DNA from: Verrucomicrobiia bacterium
GTDB lineage: Bacteria; Verrucomicrobiota; Verrucomicrobiia; Verrucomicrobiales; Akkermansiaceae
Direction of reading: 5' to 3'
DNA: 22,823 nucleotides
Assembly (NCBI GenBank): GCA_947460915.1
Contig: CANHKJ010000015.1
Span: forward strand, 1 to 22,823
Of this stretch, positions 1 through 7,728 are shown piece after piece; positions within the stretch are counted from its first letter, which is position 1; the number at the start of each line of letters is the position of its first letter. Made by a program: the position numbers and the translations under genes. A model generated the notes under the pieces. The model made no database searches, had not been told where the DNA came from, and worked only from the letters and a program-made list of their open reading frames with translations.

Positions 1-749
1 AGGCCAGGCGTGACTGTCAACAGGTAGCTTGATTCAGGGATCTCGTTTACAAGCGACGTTACACCTGGCAATGCATTTTTCAATACTTCAAAATTTTGGT
101 TACCTTGATCAATAAAGCCCCTAGGAATCAAATTGGGTTCAATCTTGATAGTTTCACAAAGTTTCCTCTTTTTGTATGCCATATGCGATGAATATCCAAA
201 AATGTGTTGGGGGCATGCACGAAAATCAAGAAACAAACTTGCGCTAAGCAAGTGCAGCAAATGCTCGAGGTTTTCGACTTTTGGAATGTAGAAATTAAAT
301 TCCTCAGCAAGAATTAACATTCTTATATATTCGTCGAACGAAGATGCAATCTCATCAACATAGCCATCTACCATGTTGTAGTCACACACTGCTGGAACTA
401 AACTGTTTTCGCGGTAGTCGAGGCACAGATTCCAATACAAACCATCGCCGTCAAAAGGAATTAAGCGGTCTACATCGATTGAGACCTCGCCCCTGATTTC
501 ATCCCACATGGTATGGCTGGTGATCGAATAATCACCAGAACCGATTCCGTAAATTTGCCTATGATAATAATCCTCTAATGTGTAGCGTATGTTACCTCCG
601 TTCTGCACTTTCAACATTTCTATATAAGAACTGGGTAACGGAAAGCCAATTTTCCTTTCCGCTTCCGCGATTGCTTCATCGGTAAGAGTCGGATGTATAA
701 ACGGAATGTATGCTGGGACTTGCCAAATATTGTAAGGTGTAGCACTCAT
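1..749 (-). CDS. SUKH (SMI1/KNR4) domain protein, 3' end cut by window edge
   Basis: An uninterrupted minus-strand frame of 249 codons runs from the ATG at 749-747 to the window edge; its stop lies outside. Residues about 20-147 match the SMI1/KNR4 (SUKH) fold: an opening helix (LTDEAIAEAERKIGFPLP, about 22-39), the 'Y-x-E-M-L-x-x-x-N-G-G' signature at 42-52, a 'LIPFDGDGLYWNLCLDYR' strand region at 96-113, and a closing 'SSFDEYIRML' helix at 136-145. Residues 150-249 form a C-terminal extension I do not recognise. SUKH proteins are known mostly as immunity proteins against polymorphic (contact-dependent or secreted) toxins, and also as general protein-binding modules; they have no catalytic site. 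No signal peptide is visible, so a cytoplasmic role is expected. A hand count gives about 41% GC, well below the neighbouring murA, and rare codons such as ATA and AGG occur, which suggests horizontal acquisition. No toxin gene is visible, but downstream sequence is missing. The family call is firm; the immunity role is inference. Confidence 0.85.
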   Translation of the reverse strand, partial: MSATPYNIWQVPAYIPFIHPTLTDEAIAEAERKIGFPLPSSYIEMLKVQNGGNIRYTLEDYYHRQIYGIGSGDYSITSHTMWDEIRGEVSIDVDRLIPFDGDGLYWNLCLDYRENSLVPAVCDYNMVDGYVDEIASSFDEYIRMLILAEEFNFYIPKVENLEHLLHLLSASLFLDFRACPQHIFGYSSHMAYKKRKLCETIKIEPNLIPRGFIDQGNQNFEVLKNALPGVTSLVNEIPESSYLLTVTPG

Positions 750-763
750 GAGTAGTTCGATAT

Positions 764-776
764 TGGGGAATCCCCA
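764..776. promoter_or_regulatory. Perfect palindrome in the murA-SUKH gap, possible operator
   Basis: The 34-base gap between the murA stop and the SUKH start holds TGGGGA-A-TCCCCA, two perfect 6-base arms around one central base. The spacer is too short for an RNA hairpin loop of normal size, and no T-tract follows on the minus strand, so it does not look like a Rho-independent terminator. A dimeric DNA-binding protein site just upstream of the SUKH gene is possible. Chance occurrence cannot be excluded. Confidence 0.25.
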
Positions 777-783
777 TCAAATC

Positions 784-2055
784 CTACTCCTTCACGCGCT
801 CGACGTTGGCGTTGAGTTGGAGAAGTTTTTCATCGATGTGCTCGTAGCCGCGATCAATGTGATAGAGGCGGGAAATGGTGGTGGTGCCTTTGGCGGTGAG
901 ACCTGCAAGCACCAGAGCCGCAGAGGCGCGCAAATCGCTCGCCATCACAGGCGCGGCAGAGAGTTGCTTCACACCTTTGATGATCGCGGTGCCATTGTCG
1001 ACGTTGATGTCGGCGCCCATGCGTTTCATTTCAGCACAGTGCATGAAGCGCTGCGGGAAGATGGTATCTTTGACAACGGAAATGCCGGGCGTGGTTGCGA
1101 AGACGGCGGTCATTTGCGCCTGCATATCGGTCGGGTAACCAGGATAGGGGGCGGTGATGATTTCCGCACCGACGGGATTTTCACCGCGATGGATCGTCAT
1201 GCTATCGCCTGCGGCGTTGTAAACGACTTTGTGGCCACATTCTTCGAAGATTTTGGTAATGGCTGTCATATGCTCGCGGCAGACGCGATTGAGGATAACG
1301 CCTTCACCAGCAATAACCGCGGCAGCCATAAAGGTGCCTGCCTCGATGCGGTCGGGGATGACGGTGTGCTCCGTAGTACCGAGTGAGGTAACCCCTTGGA
1401 TCGTGATGCGACGAGTGCCTGCACCTTGGATTTTCGCGCCAAGAGCGTTGAGAAAATTTGCAAGATCCTCAACCTCGGGTTCTGCGGCAGCGGATTCGAT
1501 CACGGTGGTGCCTTCGGCAAAAACCGCGGCCATCATGACGTTGTCGGTGCCGAGAACGGTCGGACCATGAGTGCCGCGCAAGTTGACTTCAGCACCACGA
1601 AGACCGCCCTTCGGTGCCGTGATGATGATATTTCCGCCCTCGAACTCTGTCGTCGCACCGAGTGCTTCCAGTCCGCGCAAGTGAAGATCTACCGGACGGT
1701 CGCCGATGATGCAGCCACCTGGCAGAGAAACCACGGCACGGCCCGTGCGAGCGAGTAGCGGGCCCATCACGCAGATCGAAGCGCGCATGCGGCGAACGAG
1801 ATCATACGGAGCCGTGTCGACGATGGATTTGTTGAGAATGCGCACGGTGCCGGAGCTGCGCTCGATTTCACCACCGAGGGCGCTAATGATTTGCACCATG
1901 TAGTTGGTATCAGAAACATCAGGCACGCGGCGAATGATGACTTCTTGATCCGCGAGCAAAGATGCGGCGAGGATCGGTAAGGATGCATTTTTTGATCCAG
2001 AAATATTGATGCTGCCACGCAGAACGGATCCGCCGTGTACGTTTAGTTTGTCCAT
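784..2055 (-). CDS. murA: UDP-N-acetylglucosamine 1-carboxyvinyltransferase
   Basis: MurA transfers enolpyruvate from phosphoenolpyruvate to UDP-GlcNAc, the first committed step of peptidoglycan synthesis, in the cytoplasm. The 423-residue product has the normal family length and aligns in register with E. coli MurA. It has the SGSKN motif with K22 and N23, the active-site loop 'LPGGCIIGDRPVDLH' with catalytic C115 (the fosfomycin target), 'YPGYPTDMQAQ' with D310 as the general-base aspartate, 'DLRASAALVLAGL' with R376, and the C-terminal 'YHIDRGYEHIDEKL' block. A Cys rather than Asp at 115 predicts fosfomycin sensitivity at the target level. The ATG at 2055 gives an N-terminus that fits the family exactly. 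The gene lies 60 bases downstream of prmC on the same strand and is probably co-transcribed with it. No Shine-Dalgarno sequence precedes the start. Confidence 0.97.
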   Translation of the reverse strand: MDKLNVHGGSVLRGSINISGSKNASLPILAASLLADQEVIIRRVPDVSDTNYMVQIISALGGEIERSSGTVRILNKSIVDTAPYDLVRRMRASICVMGPLLARTGRAVVSLPGGCIIGDRPVDLHLRGLEALGATTEFEGGNIIITAPKGGLRGAEVNLRGTHGPTVLGTDNVMMAAVFAEGTTVIESAAAEPEVEDLANFLNALGAKIQGAGTRRITIQGVTSLGTTEHTVIPDRIEAGTFMAAAVIAGEGVILNRVCREHMTAITKIFEECGHKVVYNAAGDSMTIHRGENPVGAEIITAPYPGYPTDMQAQMTAVFATTPGISVVKDTIFPQRFMHCAEMKRMGADINVDNGTAIIKGVKQLSAAPVMASDLRASAALVLAGLTAKGTTTISRLYHIDRGYEHIDEKLLQLNANVERVKE

Positions 2056-2115
2056 ATCGAGTGTGAGTGTGGGGAAAAAAATTTAGGATTGGTCCTGACC
2101 CGTAGCGTTTGGTGA

Positions 2116-2952
2116 TTATAAGGATTTAGCAAGGGGAAAACGTGCGATGCCGGAAATGTCTTTCTCCACGATCACCTCGCTGAGTCCGTACTGGGAGAGC
2201 AACGCGGCAGACTCATCGCCTTGATCATGGCCGATTTCCATCGCAATCATGCCTCCGGGAGCAAGAAAAGCACCGACCTCACTCGCAAAGCGGCGGATCA
2301 GATCAAGCCCATCTTCGCCAGAAAACAACGCCAGCGCAGGATCGTGCATCACCTCAGGCGACAAGGTCGCGCGATCGCGTTCGGGCACGTACGGTAAGTT
2401 CGTGACGATCAGATCGAAGGAGCCATGCAATTTCGAAAACAAATCGCTCTCGATGAAAGAAACGCGCTCCAGTCCGAGCATGGCGGCATTTTCCTGAGCG
2501 AGAGCGAGAGCCTCGGCACTGACATCGGCGAGGGTCACTTGCGCATCAGGCCACTGTGCGGCGAGACTGAGGCCGATCACTCCCGAGCCACAGGCCAGAT
2601 CCAGCACTCGTTGCGGGGCGGGCGAGATTTTTTTGATCAACAACTCGACGAGCTCTTCGGTCTCGGGGCGAGGAATCAACGCGCGGGCATCGGTTTTGAA
2701 ATCGTGTTGATGAAAGCTAACGATGCCGAGAATGTGCTGCAAGGGAATGCGTTCCCCGCGTTTTTTCAAATCCTCGCGCAAGGGTGCGAGCGTTGACTCT
2801 TCGAGTGGTTCATCAAAGCGCAAATACAACTGCATGCGCGTGCATTGCAAGCGATGCGCTACCAGCATCTGCATATTGCGCCGGGCATCTTCCACGCCGC
2901 GCTTTTCTAAGTAGCGTGTGCCGGCATCGATGCATTCCAAAACGGTCGTCAT
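2116..2952 (-). CDS. prmC: Peptide chain release factor N5-glutamine methyltransferase (PrmC/HemK)
   Basis: PrmC methylates the glutamine of the GGQ motif in release factors RF1 and RF2, using S-adenosylmethionine, in the cytoplasm. The 278-residue product has the two-domain layout of the family. An N-terminal helical domain (about 1-85) recognises the release factor. The linker 'IPRPETEELVE' (93-103) is diagnostic for PrmC. A Rossmann-type methyltransferase domain follows, with SAM motif I 'DLACGSGVIGL' at 118-128. The substrate-binding motif, normally NPPY, reads NLPY here (185-188); the remaining signature is clear, so the call stands. The gene is divergent from the large cytochrome gene and upstream of murA. 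The release factor gene prfA, a frequent partner, is not next to it here. Confidence 0.93.
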   Translation of the reverse strand: MTTVLECIDAGTRYLEKRGVEDARRNMQMLVAHRLQCTRMQLYLRFDEPLEESTLAPLREDLKKRGERIPLQHILGIVSFHQHDFKTDARALIPRPETEELVELLIKKISPAPQRVLDLACGSGVIGLSLAAQWPDAQVTLADVSAEALALAQENAAMLGLERVSFIESDLFSKLHGSFDLIVTNLPYVPERDRATLSPEVMHDPALALFSGEDGLDLIRRFASEVGAFLAPGGMIAMEIGHDQGDESAALLSQYGLSEVIVEKDISGIARFPLAKSL

Positions 2953-3114
2953 GTTGTGCGCGGCACGATGAGTGGAAATTCTCTCAGTGAAAAGAAAAAA
3001 CCACGCGGACGCATGGATCTGCGTGCCCTAGCGTATCAACAACAATATTTTTCCCTGACATGAAAGAATCTGCCCTTGCCAGCACGTTTTCTTGGCCTAC
3101 TTTCTCATCCGATT
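2953..3114. promoter_or_regulatory. Divergent intergenic region between prmC and the cytochrome gene
   Basis: These 162 bases separate two genes transcribed away from each other, so promoters for both should lie here. The middle part is AT-rich (about 3030-3060). I could not assign a convincing -10/-35 pair on either strand and saw no strong hairpin or operator. The promoter role follows from gene orientation only. Confidence 0.5.
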
Positions 3115-6100
3115 ATGAAACACACGTTGCGCTCGCTGATCACCCTTTCTTCTCTCGGCATCGTGCCGCTTCACGCGGCGACAAAAGTTTTTGAAGCATT
3201 CGAGGGCGACGGCTTTGGCTCTTGGGTCGAAGAAGGTACGGCCTTTGGAAAAGCACCGATCCCCGGCATCACCACGGGGCTTACGGGCGAGTTGACTGCT
3301 TACTCAGGCGAGGGATTAGCTTGCTCGGCACATCAAGGCGATGCCGCACTCGGTTCGTTGACCTCGGCAGAATTTACCATCCAAGAGCCCTACATCGTAT
3401 TCCTTGTTGCCGGTGGCAATCATCCCGGCAAAACCGCCGTGCAGTTGCTGATCGATGGCAAGATCCAGATGGAAGCTACGGGAAAAAACTCTCTCCGCTG
3501 TGAATCGGTCACTTGGGATGTGGCTCGCCTGAAGGGCAAAAAAGCCAAAATACGCATCATCGATACCGAAACAGGCGGCTGGGGTATGATCGCGGCGGAC
3601 CATTTCATTTTCACCGACTACGCCAACCAAAAATTCCCGCCCGTCACCAAGGGCAATAAGCCCTACACCTCGGGTCTCGTCGCCACCGATGTTCTCCCTG
3701 GCGTGACTATTCCCGAAGGAGTTACCGCTACGATCATCGCGGATCACAAGAACCAGAAAGTCACTTCGCCCACGGCGCTCTGTTTCGATGAAAAGGGCAA
3801 CATCTACCTCTCCGAGACTCATCGTTTCCGCTTCGGCGTCGAGGATGACCGCGACAATCTTTTCTGGTATCTCGATGATCTCGCCGCACAAACCGTCGAA
3901 GATCGCCGCAAGCTCCATGAGAAATGGAAAGAGAAAAAGCCGATCGCGAAGCTCACCGAGAAATCGGAGATCGTGCGCTTGCTCCAAGACAAAGATGGCG
4001 ATGGAGCTTTTGAAACTAGCAAAGTTTTCGCAGATGGATTCAACGATGTGCTCGATGGCACCGCCGCTGGAGTTTTTGCACTGGAAGGCACCATCTACCT
4101 CGCCAGCATCCCCAAAATCTGGGCGCTACGCGATGACAACGGCGATGGCGTAGCCGACCAGAAAAACGTCATCCAAGACGGTTTCGGCGTGCGCATTTCG
4201 CTCAGCGGACACGACCTCAATGGCTTCGCCCTTGGGCCCGATGGCATGATCTACGGCACCGTGGGTGACCGCGCGCTCAGTTTTACTACCAAAGAAGGGA
4301 AAAAATACCATTACCCGAACGAAGGTGCCGCCTTCCGTTTCGAGCCCGATGGCTCACACTTTGAGCTCATCCATACTGGTCTGCGCAACCCGAAAGAACT
4401 CGCCTTCGATGCTGCAGGAAATGCCATCAGCGTCGATAATAACTCGGACCAAGGCGACAAAGCACGCGTCGTTTACATCGTACCCGGCGGCGATAGCGGC
4501 TGGCAGATGGAACACCAAGCGATGCACACCTTTTACAAACAAATCGGCCTCGATCACCATCCCATCAACCGCTGGATGGCCGAGCGCATGTGGGAGCCAC
4601 AAAATGACGAACAGCCCGCCTTCATCGTCCCCGCCATGGCTAATCTCACCAGCGGACCCTCCGGCCTCACCTACCACCCAGGTGCTGGGTTCCTCGAATC
4701 CGAGGTCGGACGTTTCCTCATCTGCGATTACCGCGGTGCCTCTGCTGGTTCGGGCATTTACTCGTTTTCGGTCGCTCCTGAAGGCGCTGGCATGAAGTTG
4801 GTCGACTCCCGTGAGTTCAATTGGGGCGTCGCCGCGACTGACGTCGAGTATTCTTACGACGGCAAGCTCGTCGTCGCCGACTACATGGGTGGCTGGACCT
4901 CCCACGAGGACGGTCGCATTTACTCCCTCGATGCCGGAAAAAACACATACAAAGCCGCAGAAGCAGCACAATCGGCAAAATTGCACGCCGCTGGCTTCGA
5001 CAAGCTCAGCACCGCTGAGCTGCAAGCGCTTCTTGAACATCCCGACATGCGCGTTCGCCTCCGCGCCCAGATCGAGCTCACCCGCAGCGCCGCAGGATTT
5101 ACCCTCCTCCAACAAGGCCTCCAATCGAAAAACCCACTTGAACGCCTACATTCCATCTGGGGCGTTGGCATCGTCGCCCGCCGTGGCATCGCCGCTCGTC
5201 CCTCGGCCGACGGATTTGCCAACATTCCCGATACCACACAGATCAAAATCGCTGTCAAATTGCTCACTGATCTGCTCAAAGATGCCGATGCCGAGATCCG
5301 CGTCCAAGCACTCAAATGCCTCGCGGACGTTCCCACTACCGAACTGATCAATGATACCATCAGCCACCGCCTTGCCGATGATTCACCCCGTGTTCGCTTC
5401 TACGCCGCCATCGTCGTAGCCCGCGCCAAGCTTCTCATCATGCCCTCACTCCTCATGGACATGATCGAGCAAAATGCCGACAAAGATCCCTTCCTCCGTC
5501 ATGCTGGTGCCTACGCCCTAGCAGAAACCATGAACGAAGATGGCTTCCTCGCGCTAAACAATCATCCCAATGCCTCCGTCCGTCTTGCTACCGTCGTCGC
5601 CCTGCGCCGACTCAAAAGCGAGCTCCTCGCCGATTACGTAGAAGACGAAGACTCCCGCGTTTCCGATGAAGCCATCCGTGCCATCCACGACCTCATGCTC
5701 GAAAAATCCCGCCCTCACGTCGCCGCCCTGCTCGATCAGCGCGATGGCGTCAAGCGCAGCGAAATGATGTGGCGTCGCCTCCTCCACAGCGCCTTCCGCA
5801 TCGGCGGCCCAACCAATGCCAAGCGCCTGCTCGCCGCCGCCGCTGACACCAACCTTACCGATCCCGTCCGCGAAGAAGCCATCCGCCTCCTCGCACTCTG
5901 GCCTAAACCCTTTCCCGTCGATCAATCCATCGGCTTCTGGGCCCCTCTGCCCGAGCGCAAGGCCGAGGAAATCAAACCCATCCTCAGCGAAGGACTCCCC
6001 AGCCTCATCCGCGCTGGTGGCTCAACTCTGGCTCAAGCACTCAGTCTCGTCGAAAAATACCAACTCACCCTCGATGGACTCGCCCCTGCCGACCTCCAGC

Positions 6101-7692
6101 TCCTCGTGGAAAACACCAAACTCTCCGGTGATGCCCGCGCCAAAGCGGTAGAACTCTACGCCAACGCGAAACCCGCTGATGCCGATGCCATGCTCGCCCA
6201 GTGGGCCACCGACAAAGACGCCACTCTCGCCCTCGCCGCCCTGCGCGCCATCGCTAGCCGCAATCCCGCCGCCGCCCTTCCCGCCCTCAGCAAAGCCATC
6301 ACTGCACCCGACGTCGCCCTCACCCAAGGTGCCTGGAGCCTACTCGCCAAAATCCCTGGCGATGATGCTGCTGCACTGATCACCACCGGCCTCAGCAAAC
6401 TCACTCAACAAAAAGGCATCGCGCCCTTCGCCATCGAGCTACTCGATGCAGCCAAGACCCGCCCGGAAGCCTCCGTCAAAGCCGCGCTGAGCACATGGGA
6501 AAAATCTCTTCCAGCCGATGATCCAGTTGCGGCTTGGGCCATCGCACTCGAAGGAGGAAACGCCAAACGCGGCGAACAAATCTACCTCTCCCACCCCGCC
6601 GAATGCATGCGCTGCCACCGTGCGGGCGATGGTCATGAAGCTGGTGGCGAAGCCGGGCCAAACCTCGCCGGCCTCGGCAAGCTCCATGACAATCGCTACC
6701 TACTCGAAGCCATGATCAACCCCGGAGCCAAAGTCGCCCCCGGCTTCGGGATCGTCTCCGTCACCCTCAAGAATGACAAATCCATCGGTGGCATCATGCT
6801 GGCCGAGACCCCCGATCACATCGATATCGACGTCGGTGAGACCATCTCCCGCGTCAAGCGCACCGACATCAAAGAAATGTCTCCTCCGATCTCCGCGATG
6901 CCGCCCATGACCGGCCTGCTCAAGCCCCAAGAAGCTCGCGACCTCGTCGCCTGGCTCAAAACCTTGACCAAACCTGCCGCTGCGAAAAAATCGACCAAAA
7001 AAATCGAAACCATCAGCGTATCCCAACTGAACCCCACCACCAAAAAAACCGAGACCGCCCTCGTCCATGCCACCAGCAGCTCCAGCCCTTCTGCTGACAG
7101 CACTGCTTCTGCGGAAGGCGAAGCCGCCGCTGCCGACACAGCAGCCGAGCCCACGGCCGAACAGCTCGCCCTAGGCAAAACCCAATACGCGCTCTGCCAA
7201 GCCTGCCACGGGCCAGATGGCGCTGGTGCCCCTGGCATCGGCCCCCCACTGGCTGGTGCCGAATGGGTCACTGGACCAGTCGAAAACCTCATTCGCATCC
7301 AACTGCGCGGCATACAAGGCCCCCTCACTGTCAAAGGCACTGAGTATAACCTGATGATGCCCCCTCAAGCATTCCAGACCGATGAGCAAATCGCCGCTGT
7401 GCTGACCTACATCCGCAACAACTTCGGCAACAAAGCCTCCGCCGTCAGCCCCGCCCAAGTCGCAGCCTTACGCTCCGAGGCCGGCAAACCAATGCTCTCG
7501 CAAGCCGACCTCATCCCGCCACCCACGAAGGAAAAACCCGCCTCAGCCACTGAGAGTGACGGAGCAGCCCCTAGTGCCGCCCCCATCAAACTCACCCTCA
7601 GCCAACGTCTCGGCGTGCCAGTCTGGGTCGCAGGCCTAGCAGCCCTCTGGACTCTCCTCTGCGTCGCCATCGGCCTCAAAAAATCCGCCTAA
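3115..7692 (+). CDS. PVC-type membrane-bound dehydrogenase-like protein with beta-propeller, HEAT repeats and two cytochrome c modules
   Basis: The 1525-residue product starts with a signal peptide (1-21, MKHTLRSLITLSSLGIVPLHA), which decides for the ATG at 3115 over the in-frame TTG at 3076. Domains in order: a jelly-roll-like module (about 22-165, with 'GGNHPGKTAVQLLIDGK') resembling one seen in GH32-type proteins; a six- or seven-bladed beta-propeller (about 195-610) like the PVC 'membrane-bound dehydrogenase' domain, rich in DxDGDG and DDNGDG loops; HEAT-like helical repeats (about 620-1145); a first c-type heme site CMRCH (1164-1168); an Ala/Ser/Pro/Lys linker; a second heme site CQACH (1361-1365) with a likely Met ligand in 'NLMMPP'; and a C-terminal transmembrane helix (about 1501-1521) followed by KKSA. 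It probably oxidises an unknown, perhaps sugar-like, substrate in the periplasm and passes electrons to the respiratory chain. No Shine-Dalgarno is visible. The gene stands alone on its strand. Family assignment is firm; substrate unknown. Confidence 0.88.
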   Translation: MKHTLRSLITLSSLGIVPLHAATKVFEAFEGDGFGSWVEEGTAFGKAPIPGITTGLTGELTAYSGEGLACSAHQGDAALGSLTSAEFTIQEPYIVFLVAGGNHPGKTAVQLLIDGKIQMEATGKNSLRCESVTWDVARLKGKKAKIRIIDTETGGWGMIAADHFIFTDYANQKFPPVTKGNKPYTSGLVATDVLPGVTIPEGVTATIIADHKNQKVTSPTALCFDEKGNIYLSETHRFRFGVEDDRDNLFWYLDDLAAQTVEDRRKLHEKWKEKKPIAKLTEKSEIVRLLQDKDGDGAFETSKVFADGFNDVLDGTAAGVFALEGTIYLASIPKIWALRDDNGDGVADQKNVIQDGFGVRISLSGHDLNGFALGPDGMIYGTVGDRALSFTTKEGKKYHYPNEGAAFRFEPDGSHFELIHTGLRNPKELAFDAAGNAISVDNNSDQGDKARVVYIVPGGDSGWQMEHQAMHTFYKQIGLDHHPINRWMAERMWEPQNDEQPAFIVPAMANLTSGPSGLTYHPGAGFLESEVGRFLICDYRGASAGSGIYSFSVAPEGAGMKLVDSREFNWGVAATDVEYSYDGKLVVADYMGGWTSHEDGRIYSLDAGKNTYKAAEAAQSAKLHAAGFDKLSTAELQALLEHPDMRVRLRAQIELTRSAAGFTLLQQGLQSKNPLERLHSIWGVGIVARRGIAARPSADGFANIPDTTQIKIAVKLLTDLLKDADAEIRVQALKCLADVPTTELINDTISHRLADDSPRVRFYAAIVVARAKLLIMPSLLMDMIEQNADKDPFLRHAGAYALAETMNEDGFLALNNHPNASVRLATVVALRRLKSELLADYVEDEDSRVSDEAIRAIHDLMLEKSRPHVAALLDQRDGVKRSEMMWRRLLHSAFRIGGPTNAKRLLAAAADTNLTDPVREEAIRLLALWPKPFPVDQSIGFWAPLPERKAEEIKPILSEGLPSLIRAGGSTLAQALSLVEKYQLTLDGLAPADLQLLVENTKLSGDARAKAVELYANAKPADADAMLAQWATDKDATLALAALRAIASRNPAAALPALSKAITAPDVALTQGAWSLLAKIPGDDAAALITTGLSKLTQQKGIAPFAIELLDAAKTRPEASVKAALSTWEKSLPADDPVAAWAIALEGGNAKRGEQIYLSHPAECMRCHRAGDGHEAGGEAGPNLAGLGKLHDNRYLLEAMINPGAKVAPGFGIVSVTLKNDKSIGGIMLAETPDHIDIDVGETISRVKRTDIKEMSPPISAMPPMTGLLKPQEARDLVAWLKTLTKPAAAKKSTKKIETISVSQLNPTTKKTETALVHATSSSSPSADSTASAEGEAAAADTAAEPTAEQLALGKTQYALCQACHGPDGAGAPGIGPPLAGAEWVTGPVENLIRIQLRGIQGPLTVKGTEYNLMMPPQAFQTDEQIAAVLTYIRNNFGNKASAVSPAQVAALRSEAGKPMLSQADLIPPPTKEKPASATESDGAAPSAAPIKLTLSQRLGVPVWVAGLAALWTLLCVAIGLKKSA

Positions 7693-7698
7693 TGGAGC

Positions 7699-7714
7699 GC
7701 GGACTTCAGTCCGC
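7699..7714. repeat. GCGGACT/AGTCCGC palindrome between convergent genes
   Basis: Seven-base perfect arms (7699-7705 and 7708-7714) flank a two-base centre; as RNA this would fold as a six-pair stem with a four-base UUCA loop. It lies in the 36-base gap between the stop codons of two convergent genes, where a two-way terminator is expected. No T-tract follows on either strand, so it is not a classical Rho-independent terminator. It may belong to a dispersed REP-like palindrome family of this genome; only one copy is in the window. Confidence 0.5.
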
Positions 7715-7728
7715 ATCTGCCGATTGAT

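Noticed and set aside
128..310. Minus-strand 60-codon ORF
   Set aside because: It overlaps the SUKH gene in another frame of the same strand; the SUKH frame is longer, open throughout and has recognisable motifs.
748..1386. Long plus-strand ORF (212 codons) opposite murA
   Set aside because: It lies antisense to a gene with full family motifs, and its translation resembles no known protein; it is a shadow of the GC-rich third-position pattern.
3076..3114. TTG at 3076 as the start of the cytochrome gene
   Set aside because: It would put 13 residues in front of a clean signal peptide that begins at the ATG at 3115.
2953..3114. tRNA or small RNA gene in the largest gene gap
   Set aside because: No cloverleaf, T-loop motif or strong stem with a U-tract could be found; only a weak five-pair stem is visible.
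3316..3987. Minus-strand 223-codon ORF within the cytochrome gene
   Set aside because: Antisense shadow; the plus-strand frame has the signal peptide, repeats and heme motifs.
7693..7728. Classical Rho-independent terminator between the convergent genes
   Set aside because: The palindrome is present but no T-tract follows on either strand.
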